Positions 45,314 to 53,430 of a stretch of 64,000 bases of DNA are shown here, in pieces (within the stretch, counting starts at the first letter, position 1; every line of letters begins with the position of its first letter). The notes under the pieces were generated by a model. The model saw only the letters and a list, made by a program, of their open reading frames with translations. It was not told the DNA's origin and did no database searches. Source of the stretch: Methylocapsa aurea (lineage in GTDB: Bacteria; Pseudomonadota; Alphaproteobacteria; Rhizobiales; Beijerinckiaceae); NCBI RefSeq assembly GCF_000746085.1, contig NZ_JQKO01000015.1, positions 38,569-102,568 of the forward strand. The letters run 5' to 3'. The position numbers and the translations under genes are program-made.

Positions 45314-48300
45314 TTATTCCGCCGGACGCCCGACCGAGCGCGGCCTTTCCACCTCCGCGGGCTTTTCCTCCGCCGTCGTTTCGGAGCCTTCGCCCTTCGC
45401 AAGACCAAGATGGCGCCAAAGCCGCCCGATCCCGCGGCCGATATCGTCCATCATGGCGAAGAAGGCGGGAACGAAAAGCAGCGAGAGCAGGGTGGAGACG
45501 ATCAGGCCGCCAATAACGGCGATCGCCATCGGGGCGCGAAACTCGCCGCCGGCGCCGATCGCGAAGGCGCTCGGCAACATGCCGGCGACCATGGCCACCG
45601 TGGTCATGACAATGGGCCGGGCGCGCTTCTTGCCGGCCTCAACGATGGCCAAAGTGCGCTCCATGCCGCTCGCCATGGCCTCGATCGAGAAATCCACCAG
45701 CATGATCGCGTTCTTGGTCACGATCCCCATCAGCATCAAAATGCCGATGATGACCGGCATGCTCATCGGCCGGCCGGTCAGAAGCAGGCCCAAAATCGCG
45801 CCGCCGATCGAAAGCGGCAGGGAAAACAAGATAGTAACCGGCTGCAGGAAACTGGCGAACAGAATGACCAGCACCGCATAGACCATCATGAGGCCGCTGC
45901 GCATGGCCTCGGTGAAGCCGCTGAACAATTCGGCCATGGCCTCGGCGTCGCCAGATTTGGCGACCTTGATCCCTTTTGGCGGATGTTTCATCAAGGGCAG
46001 ATCATAGATCGCCGTCTCGGCCTCGCTGAGCGTCGCGCCGCGCGCCAGGGAGGCCTGAATCATCGCCTGGCGCTGCCGATCGAAGCGGTTGATGCTCGCT
46101 TCGCCCTGCCCGAGTTCGATGTCGGCGATCGTGCGCAGCGACACGGCCGCGCCGGCGCCGGTCGGGACTTTGATGTTTTCAAGCACCTGCTTGTCGGTGC
46201 GCGCCTTGGCGTCGAGTTGGGCGCGGATCGGAATCAGCCTGTCGCCGGCGTCGAACTTGGCCAGGGCCGGACCGACGTCGCCGATCGTCGCTATGCGCAA
46301 GGTCTCGGACAGCCCCTCGGTCGAAACGCCGAGCCGCGCGGCGAGATCGCGGTTGAGCCGGACGAGGAGTTCCGGCCGCTCCAGCGAAGTCGAGGCCACC
46401 ACGTCGGCGAGCAAGGGGATGCGCTTCATCTGATTGGCGAGTTCGGCGGCGAAATTCGCCACAGTGAGCGAATCCGGGCCGGTCACGACATAAGACACCG
46501 GCCGCTGGCCATAATCGTCGACGAACCATGCATGTATGTCGGGAACCTCGGCGAGTTCCACCCCGATCGCCAGTTCGAGGTCATGCACGCTCGCCTTGCG
46601 TTCCGAGCGCGGCGCATAATTCAAAATGAGCGAGGCCTTGCGCACGTCGCTGGTCGAGGGTGGAATATGGCCGCCATCGATAAAGACATGCGAGATTTCA
46701 GGATGTTTGCGCAGCCGCCTGGAAATCGCATCAGCCACGTTTTGGGTTTCGCCGAGCGTTGCGCCGGACGGCAATTCGATCGCCAGATGCGAGCGCGCGG
46801 CGTCCTGCGTCGGCTGAAAATCGGTCCCAAGCAGCTTGGTGCTGAGGATCGAAAGGACAAAGAGGACGAGGCCGATCGCGACCGTGCGATAGCGATTCTC
46901 GACCGACCATCCAACAAGGCGTCCATAGCGCTGCGTGACCGGCCCCTCGGCCACCTCTTCGCGCCCATGCGCCTTGAGGAAATAAGCGGCGAGCATGGGC
47001 GTGATGAGGCGCGCGGCAAGCAGCGAGAACAAGACTTCGGCGGAGACCGTCAGGCCGAACTGCTTGAAATATTGACCGGCGATATTGTTCATGAAACTGA
47101 CCGGCACGAAAACCGCGACGATCGTCAGGCTGATCGCGATCACCGCCAAGCCGATCTCGTCGGCGGCGTCGATCGCCGCCTGATAGGCCGATTTTCCCAT
47201 CCGGATGTGGCGCACGATGTTCTCGATCTCGACGATCGCGTCGTCGACGAGAATGCCGGTCGCGAGGGTGATCGCGAGAAGGCTCACGAGGTTCAGGGAA
47301 AAGCCGAGCTGATCCATGACAAAGAAGGCGGGCAGGATCGACAATGGCAAGGCGACCGCGGCGATCACGGTCGCGCGGAAATCCCGCAAGAACACGAAAA
47401 CCACGATCACCGCGAGAGCCGCGCCTTCGAACAGCGTGCTCATGGCCGAATGATAATTGCCGAGCGTGTAGGTGACCGAGCTGTCAATGAGCTTCAGAGC
47501 GACATCGGGATGCGCTCGCGCGAGGTCGCCGATCCGCTTTTCAACTTCGGCGGCGACGGCGACATCGCTTGCGCCTTTCGAGCGCTGGATGCTGAAGGCG
47601 ACGATCGGCTCGCCATCCAGCCGCGCGAAGGTGCGCGGTTCGGCGATCGTGTCGGTGACGACGCCAAGATCCTCAAGGCGCACTTCGCCGCCGCGCGGCA
47701 AGCTCAGCATCGTGCCAGCGAGTTCATTGAGGCTGCGCGCGCCCGCCAAGGTGCGGATCGATTGATCTTGGCCGCCGAGGTCGGCGCGTCCGCCGGTCAA
47801 GTCGAGATTATTGCCGCGCAGGCGGCGGCTGACGTCGGCGGCGGTCAGGCCAAAAGCGTCGAGGCGGGCGGGGTTGAGCGAAACGAGAATTTCCCGATCG
47901 ACGCCGCCGACGCGTTCGACATTGCCGACGCCGCGGATTTCCTGCAGATCGCGTTTGACGACTTCATCGACGAAATTGGACAATTGCTCCGGCGTCTTGC
48001 CGGGAGCGATGGCCGCATAGGTGACGATGCTCGATCCGACCACCCCGACCTGCCGGATCAGCGGTTCGTTGATGCTGCGCGAGAGCGAGCCCCTGATCCT
48101 CGTGATGGCGTCCTTGACGTCGTTCAAGGCGCGATCCGTATTGGCGTCAAGCGCCAGCGTGATCGTCGTCGCCGAGACGCCGTCGGTGACCTGCGACATG
48201 ATATGGCGCACGCCCTCGACGCCGGAGACGGCGTCCTCCACCTGTTTCGTCACCTGGGTCTCAAGTTCGGCCGGCGCCGCGCCAAACTGGGTGATGACGA

Positions 48301-48445
48301 CGGTGATGATCGGCTGGTCCACGTTGGGAAGCAGCGTGATCGGCAATTTCTTGAAACTCGCGACGCCCAGCGCCAGGATAACCAGCGCGAAGACAACGGC
48401 GGGCAGCGGATGCCGAATCGACCAGGCCGAAACATTGATCGTCAT
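45314..48445 (-). CDS. RND efflux transporter, AcrB/MdtB-like
   Basis: 1043 residues, 12-helix HAE1-type proton antiporter. It starts MTINVSAWSIRHPLPAVVFALVIL. The proton-relay Asp pair is in TGILVDDAIVEIENI, with the porter-domain GAAPAELETQVTKQVEDAV and the FFVMDQLGFSLN helix. The start overlaps the adaptor stop. No outer-membrane channel is encoded beside it. Substrates unknown. Confidence 0.93.
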   Translation of the reverse strand: MTINVSAWSIRHPLPAVVFALVILALGVASFKKLPITLLPNVDQPIITVVITQFGAAPAELETQVTKQVEDAVSGVEGVRHIMSQVTDGVSATTITLALDANTDRALNDVKDAITRIRGSLSRSINEPLIRQVGVVGSSIVTYAAIAPGKTPEQLSNFVDEVVKRDLQEIRGVGNVERVGGVDREILVSLNPARLDAFGLTAADVSRRLRGNNLDLTGGRADLGGQDQSIRTLAGARSLNELAGTMLSLPRGGEVRLEDLGVVTDTIAEPRTFARLDGEPIVAFSIQRSKGASDVAVAAEVEKRIGDLARAHPDVALKLIDSSVTYTLGNYHSAMSTLFEGAALAVIVVFVFLRDFRATVIAAVALPLSILPAFFVMDQLGFSLNLVSLLAITLATGILVDDAIVEIENIVRHIRMGKSAYQAAIDAADEIGLAVIAISLTIVAVFVPVSFMNNIAGQYFKQFGLTVSAEVLFSLLAARLITPMLAAYFLKAHGREEVAEGPVTQRYGRLVGWSVENRYRTVAIGLVLFVLSILSTKLLGTDFQPTQDAARSHLAIELPSGATLGETQNVADAISRRLRKHPEISHVFIDGGHIPPSTSDVRKASLILNYAPRSERKASVHDLELAIGVELAEVPDIHAWFVDDYGQRPVSYVVTGPDSLTVANFAAELANQMKRIPLLADVVASTSLERPELLVRLNRDLAARLGVSTEGLSETLRIATIGDVGPALAKFDAGDRLIPIRAQLDAKARTDKQVLENIKVPTGAGAAVSLRTIADIELGQGEASINRFDRQRQAMIQASLARGATLSEAETAIYDLPLMKHPPKGIKVAKSGDAEAMAELFSGFTEAMRSGLMMVYAVLVILFASFLQPVTILFSLPLSIGGAILGLLLTGRPMSMPVIIGILMLMGIVTKNAIMLVDFSIEAMASGMERTLAIVEAGKKRARPIVMTTVAMVAGMLPSAFAIGAGGEFRAPMAIAVIGGLIVSTLLSLLFVPAFFAMMDDIGRGIGRLWRHLGLAKGEGSETTAEEKPAEVERPRSVGRPAE

Positions 48446-49536
48446 CAGCGCAGCCCCGTCGATGGACCGGCATCCTCGCTTAGCACAGGGGAAACACGGT
48501 CGCCGTCCCTGAGCGAGGCCCCGGCATTGGCGACGACGAGTTCGCCGCTGCGCAGACCCTCCTGGATTTCGGCGTCATGCTCGGACAATATGCCGACCCT
48601 GACGCGAAGGGTCTCGATGAGATGGCCGCGCACCACTTGCACGCTGGTTCCATCGGTCTTGTAGAGGACAGCGGACCGCGGCACCGATATGCCGCAACTC
48701 TGCCGCGCATCGATTGTCGCTCGGACGAAACGCCCGGCGCGCAGCGCCGGATCGCGAGGGATCGCCACCCTGACATGCCCCATCTGCGTGACCGGATCGA
48801 TTTCCGAAGCGACCTTGCGCACCCGGCCGTTCACTTCATGCCCCCGTTCGATCTCGATTCGCACGTTCTGGTCTTCCTTGATCGAAGAAAGGTCGATGCT
48901 CGACACTTCGACGTCGACCTCGATCAGCCCGTCGATCGCCAGCCGAAACAACGGCTCGCCGCGTGGAGAATAGGCGGCGCCGGGTCGCGCCGCGGATTTC
49001 ACCACAAGGCCGGGCGCCGGCGCGCGCAGGACGATAGACGACGGCAGGGCGCTGGCCGATCCAGCCGCTCCGCCTCGGGCGGCGCCTGCTTCGCCGGCAG
49101 CGCGCCCCGGTCGGGCTGCGCTTGCGTCGCCGGCGGTCTGAGCCGATCCGGCGGCGCTTGCATCGCCGCCGATTCGTGAAAGCCGCGCCAGCGGCTGTCC
49201 ATCGCTGACGATGTCGCCCTCCCCAGCCAAAACCTCGGCGACCTCATATCCCTCGAGCGCGAGAGCGACGATCGCGCTGGCTCGGGGCGCCAGAAAGCCT
49301 GTCACCCGGACCGCGGCTGAAAAACAGGCTGGCGCCGCTTGCGTCACGGTAACCGGCGTTCCCAACGTCGCATCTGCTTCCGGGCCGCTTTGTTGGACCG
49401 CCCCTTGGCTCCCTCGGCCGCCGTCCTTCGACGGCTCGGCGGCCTGAAGACAAGGCGCGCCAAGGAGCCAAAACACGACGCCCGCGAAGGCGCGTTTCCT
49501 CAGCCCCAGGGGAGCCAGAACGGGCGGAAATTTCAT
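48445..49536 (-). CDS. RND periplasmic adaptor lacking the helical hairpin
   Basis: 363 residues with signal peptide (FAGVVFWLLGAPCLQAAE). Lipoyl halves: GYEVAEVLAGEGDIVSDGQPLARLS and IVLRAPAPGLVVKSAARPG. Between them is only a 45-residue Ala/Gly-rich linker made of imperfect GDASAA/GEAGAA units (about 49060-49170) in place of the 60-residue alpha-hairpin that contacts TolC. Barrel and membrane-proximal domains follow, with RVRKVASEIDPVTQMGHVRVAI. It overlaps the pump gene by one base. Confidence 0.88.
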   Translation of the reverse strand: MKFPPVLAPLGLRKRAFAGVVFWLLGAPCLQAAEPSKDGGRGSQGAVQQSGPEADATLGTPVTVTQAAPACFSAAVRVTGFLAPRASAIVALALEGYEVAEVLAGEGDIVSDGQPLARLSRIGGDASAAGSAQTAGDASAARPGRAAGEAGAARGGAAGSASALPSSIVLRAPAPGLVVKSAARPGAAYSPRGEPLFRLAIDGLIEVDVEVSSIDLSSIKEDQNVRIEIERGHEVNGRVRKVASEIDPVTQMGHVRVAIPRDPALRAGRFVRATIDARQSCGISVPRSAVLYKTDGTSVQVVRGHLIETLRVRVGILSEHDAEIQEGLRSGELVVANAGASLRDGDRVSPVLSEDAGPSTGLR

Positions 49537-49645
49537 GTCAAGGATTTCATGGGATTCAGGCCGGGGATTTTGTCTGATGGCGCTCGATCAGCGCAGGCAA
49601 GGGCATTGTGGAACAAGGGTCAAAGTAACGAATTTTAGCCGCCGC

Positions 49646-51262
49646 TCAAGGCAGATCGCGCACAACTCGGAAGCCGTTAGCGTAATAGCGAAGTTCGGCG
49701 TCGTAAAGAAAACGCGACGCGGAACGAACGTAGCGCGCGCCGGCGTCGAAAGATCCGCCGCGCACAACCCTTTGCCGGCAAAGCCCTGTCGTCGCGGCGC
49801 TCCCATCATTCGGGGCGCCCTGATAGGAATCGCTCCAGCAATCCTCCACCCACTCCCCAACATTGCCGGCGGTGTCGAAAAGGCCGAACCCATTTGCCGG
49901 AAAAGAGCCGACGGGGGTCGGACGGCGGACGCCGCCGCCGCAGCCGCGGCAATTGGCGTGACCCGATTCAACTTCATCGCCCCACCAAAACGCCGTCGTC
50001 GTCCCGGCTCGGGCGACATATTCCCATTCCGCCTCGCTTGGAAGCCGGTAGGGATGGCCGCATTTGCGCGTAAGCCAGCCGACAAAGGCGTGCGCATCGC
50101 TCCAGCTCACTTCGCTCACCGGCAAATTTGTCCGGTCCCGGCCGTGATCGCCAGGACGCCAGCCCCCACAACCGCCATCGGCGACGCAAGCATCCCATTG
50201 CGCAAGGGTGACCTCGCTGCGCCCGGCCGCGAAAGGCTTGCCGATGACGACGGCATGAACCGGCTTTTCGGTGTCGAAATCCTCCGAGCCCATAGTGAAT
50301 TCGCCGGCCGGCGCGACGACCAGTTCCGGGCACTCGGCGCCATCGCGGAAGATCACCCCGGGTTTCAGTTCGCCCGAAGGCGGGCCGATGCTGACGGGCG
50401 GACTATTTTCAGCCTTGGATTTCTGCCGTGAGACTTGAGATTGCGCCAGGCCCGGCCCTCCCTGGCCAAGACCGCCCGTCCCGAGGGGGGTGCCGATAAA
50501 TACGTCGCCGGCGAGCGATGATTCCACAAACGGGACCTGCTCGCCATTGGTCGCGCGGGAGACGCCAAGCCGCGTGCGGTTGAAAATCTCTTCAGCGTTC
50601 AAATCCGGCGTACGCATTTCCTTGAGGAGTTCGCCGACGAAAATGCTGCTGTCGCCTTCGGCGTCGTTAATGACCTTTCCCGGCGCGGTCGAGGCGATGA
50701 GCAGGCTTTCGGACGGCAAGGCGATTGGGCCGAGCCCAGCGGACAGGCTTCGGAAGCGGCGCTCGAACGGATTGCGCCGGGAGGCGTCGAGGACAATCAG
50801 TTTGGCTTTGGCGCCGGCGCGCTCCATCGCGCCAAAAATGTCTTCGACGCCTATTCCTTGGCTTCGCACATCGGCTTCGGTCCAAATATCCGCGTCGACC
50901 GGGATCAAATAGGCGCGGCCTTTCGCCTGAACCCCATAGCCGCTGAAGAAGAACAAAGCGGTGGAGCCAGGCTTTACCTTCGCCGCAAAGGCCTCGATGG
51001 CGCGGCGCATGGCGTCCTTGCCAAGGTCCTCATGCATGTCCACAGCAAATCCGCTGCGCCGAAGTTCGTCGGCGAGGCCACGCGCGTTCTTGCCCGGCAA
51101 GGTCAAGGGCGGACTTGCGGCGGGGTAATCGGCATTGCCGATGATCAGGGCCGAAAGGGACCCGGCGCGAAGGGAGTCGCCGCTCTGCGGCGCCGCGCAA
51201 GATGGCCCATTGAAACCGAAACCGGCTGCGATGCTCAAGACAAAAAGCAAGAAAGCGCGCAT
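49646..51262 (-). CDS. Pseudo-caspase fused to formylglycine-generating-enzyme domain
   Basis: 538 residues, signal peptide, so probably periplasmic. Residues 35-255 have the caspase fold (SALIIGNADYP, FFFSGYGVQAKGRAYLIPVDADI, LIVLDASRRNPFERRF), but Tyr109 replaces the catalytic His of SGHG and Ser161 replaces the Cys of DACR. Residues 300-537 are an FGE/SUMF1 fold: EFTMGSEDF, SEAEWEYVARAGTTTAFWWG, DTAGNVGEWVEDCW, RGGSFDAGARYVRSASRF. Binding, not proteolysis, is likely. Related Rhizobiales proteins with the same substitutions appear to exist from memory. Confidence 0.85.
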   Translation of the reverse strand: MRAFLLFVLSIAAGFGFNGPSCAAPQSGDSLRAGSLSALIIGNADYPAASPPLTLPGKNARGLADELRRSGFAVDMHEDLGKDAMRRAIEAFAAKVKPGSTALFFFSGYGVQAKGRAYLIPVDADIWTEADVRSQGIGVEDIFGAMERAGAKAKLIVLDASRRNPFERRFRSLSAGLGPIALPSESLLIASTAPGKVINDAEGDSSIFVGELLKEMRTPDLNAEEIFNRTRLGVSRATNGEQVPFVESSLAGDVFIGTPLGTGGLGQGGPGLAQSQVSRQKSKAENSPPVSIGPPSGELKPGVIFRDGAECPELVVAPAGEFTMGSEDFDTEKPVHAVVIGKPFAAGRSEVTLAQWDACVADGGCGGWRPGDHGRDRTNLPVSEVSWSDAHAFVGWLTRKCGHPYRLPSEAEWEYVARAGTTTAFWWGDEVESGHANCRGCGGGVRRPTPVGSFPANGFGLFDTAGNVGEWVEDCWSDSYQGAPNDGSAATTGLCRQRVVRGGSFDAGARYVRSASRFLYDAELRYYANGFRVVRDLP

Positions 51263-51642
51263 GAATGAAGACCCGCAAACGATCCGCGAGCCGGACCGTT
51301 TCCCCGCCGATGCTTAGCATCACCTTGGAACGGAAGTCCACGTGATCGGAGGGCGATGCGCGTTCGCCGGCGCCCGGCTCGAAGCCGCCTTTGAGGGCGC
51401 GATTTATCGGCCGGAACGAGCCTCTCCGGCGGCCCTAAGCTTGCCTCCCGCTTTACTTCTGGCTGGAAGCCGATAGTCTATAAAATCTGGCAAGGCCTGG
51501 GATCATGGCTGTCGCCGAAACTTTGGGGATGGGCAAGGCTTGGCCGCAAATCTTGGGCTGAAGCGCTTTTCTTGCCGCAATTGAGCCGCGGATCAACGAT
51601 CTAACTAGAGACTCGTTTCCGCTTTGACCTTGGGCGCACATC
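51263..51642. other. Intergenic region upstream of hpnP-like gene
   Basis: 380 bases between divergent genes with no supported reading frame. No conserved motif recognised. Confidence 0.4.
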
Positions 51643-53274
51643 ATGTCTTCCGCCATTTCGGATGAAGGCGATCGCGAAGCCGATGCGGCCGGCGACGCGC
51701 GGCGGCGAATTCTCTGTGTCTTCCCGCGCTATGTCCCCTCGTTCGGCACCTTCGAATACGCCTATCCTCTAACCGGAGGCGTGCGGGCTTTCATGCCGCC
51801 GCAAGGTCTCCTCGTCATCGCGGCCGTCCTGCCAAAGAATTGGGACGTCCGCTTCATTGACGAGAACATGACCGCCGCGAGCGCGGAGGATTTCGCCTGG
51901 GCCGATGCGGTGTTCGTCAGCGGAATGCATATCCAGCGCCGGCAGATCGAGGATATTCGGGCAAGGGCGCATGCGCTCGGCAAGGCGGTGGCGCTCGGCG
52001 GCCCTTCCGTTTCGGCGTGCCCGGAACTCTATCCGGATTTCGATTATTTGCACATAGGCGAACTTGGCGATGCGACTGACGCTCTCATTGCCCATCTCGT
52101 GCGCGATATATCGCGACCGCCGGCCCAGATCGCGCTGACGACAAGCCTGCGCCGCGACCTCGCCGAATTTCCTGTTCCAGCCTATGAACTGGCCAAGATC
52201 GACCGCTATTTTCTCGGCAGCATCCAATTTTCCAGCGGTTGCCCCTATACTTGCGAGTTTTGCGATATTCCCGGCCTTTATGGCCGCGCTCCGCGCCTCA
52301 AGACCCCGGCCCAGGTTGTCGCCGAACTCGACAAGCTGATCGCATGCGGCGTCAATGGCTCGGTCTATTTCGTCGATGATAATTTCGTCGCCAACCGGCG
52401 CGCCCTGCTCGATCTTTTGCCCCATCTCGTCACATGGCAGAAGCGCAATGGCTATGCGGTCAGCCTCTCTTGCGAAGCGACCCTCAATATAGCCCGGACG
52501 CCAGAAATCCTGCAACTCATGCGCGAGGCCGCGTTCGACACGATTTTCTGCGGAATCGAAACGCCCGAGCCCGATGCTCTAAGGGCAATCGACAAAGCGC
52601 ATAACATGACTTTGCCGATCCTGGAGGCGGTGCGCGCCATAAACCGGCACGGGATGGAGGTCGTTTCCGGAATTATTCTTGGACTCGACACCGATACAAA
52701 CGAAACGGGCGAGAGGATCCTCGCCTTTCTCGACCAATCCAAGATACCGATGGCAACGATCAACCTGCTCCAAGCCTTGCCGCGCACGCCCTTGTGGGAC
52801 CGGCTGCGGAATGAAGGCCGGCTGCGCGAGGAGAACCTGGACGCCGAATCGAACGTCCAGTTCAGACTGCCTTACGATGAGGTGCTCGCCATGTGGCGCA
52901 ACTGCATGGACAAGGCCTACCGGCCGGAAGCGCTGTTCGCCCGCTACGAATATCAGATGCGGGAAACAAGGCCCTACCGGCTCAAACGGCCAAACAGCCG
53001 GCAACGGCTTTCCGCGCGGAACATCCGCGCCGCCTTGCTCATTCTATCGAAGCTCCTTTGGAAGGTGGGCGTAAGGGGCGACTACAGGCGCGAATTCTGG
53101 ACCTTTGTCCTGCCCCGCCTGATGCGCGGTCAAATCGAGCAGATTCTCAGCGTCGGCCTCGTCGCCCATCATCTCATCATGTTCGCGCGCGACGCATGTT
53201 CGGGCAAAGGCAACGCCTCGCATTACTCCGCCAAGACCCGCACGTTGGAATTGGAAAAGCCGCTGCCCCAGTGA
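51643..53274 (+). CDS. hpnP: B12-binding radical SAM methylase, HpnP-like
   Basis: 543 residues. Cobalamin-binding domain 20-160 (PPQGLLVIAAVLP, DENMTAASAEDFAWADAVF, GMHIQRRQI), radical SAM cluster CPYTCEFCDIPGLYGR, YFVDDNFVANR, and a DUF4070 C-terminus (INLLQALPRTPLWDRL). The start FPRYVPSFGTFEYAYPL and overall layout fit HpnP, hopanoid C-2 methylase. Other DUF4070 radical SAM proteins are close, so the substrate is probable and not proven. No other hopanoid genes are in the window. Confidence 0.7.
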   Translation: MSSAISDEGDREADAAGDARRRILCVFPRYVPSFGTFEYAYPLTGGVRAFMPPQGLLVIAAVLPKNWDVRFIDENMTAASAEDFAWADAVFVSGMHIQRRQIEDIRARAHALGKAVALGGPSVSACPELYPDFDYLHIGELGDATDALIAHLVRDISRPPAQIALTTSLRRDLAEFPVPAYELAKIDRYFLGSIQFSSGCPYTCEFCDIPGLYGRAPRLKTPAQVVAELDKLIACGVNGSVYFVDDNFVANRRALLDLLPHLVTWQKRNGYAVSLSCEATLNIARTPEILQLMREAAFDTIFCGIETPEPDALRAIDKAHNMTLPILEAVRAINRHGMEVVSGIILGLDTDTNETGERILAFLDQSKIPMATINLLQALPRTPLWDRLRNEGRLREENLDAESNVQFRLPYDEVLAMWRNCMDKAYRPEALFARYEYQMRETRPYRLKRPNSRQRLSARNIRAALLILSKLLWKVGVRGDYRREFWTFVLPRLMRGQIEQILSVGLVAHHLIMFARDACSGKGNASHYSAKTRTLELEKPLPQ

Positions 53275-53430
53275 CGCCCAAAGCCCGACTGGCGAGCAGG
53301 ACAAACTGTGGCTTTGGCACAACATAGATTGCAATTCCTGGCGGGCCCAGTTGCAAGTCTTCTTCATTCATTGCTTCAAAACGACGCCGCGAGCTACAAA
53401 TTCGCCCAACAAGACGCCGGGGGGTGGGCT

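Noticed and set aside
45410..48664. 1084-codon open frame antisense to the RND pump
   Set aside because: Asp/Arg/Gly-rich translation with no domain; the minus-strand RND protein has all its motifs.
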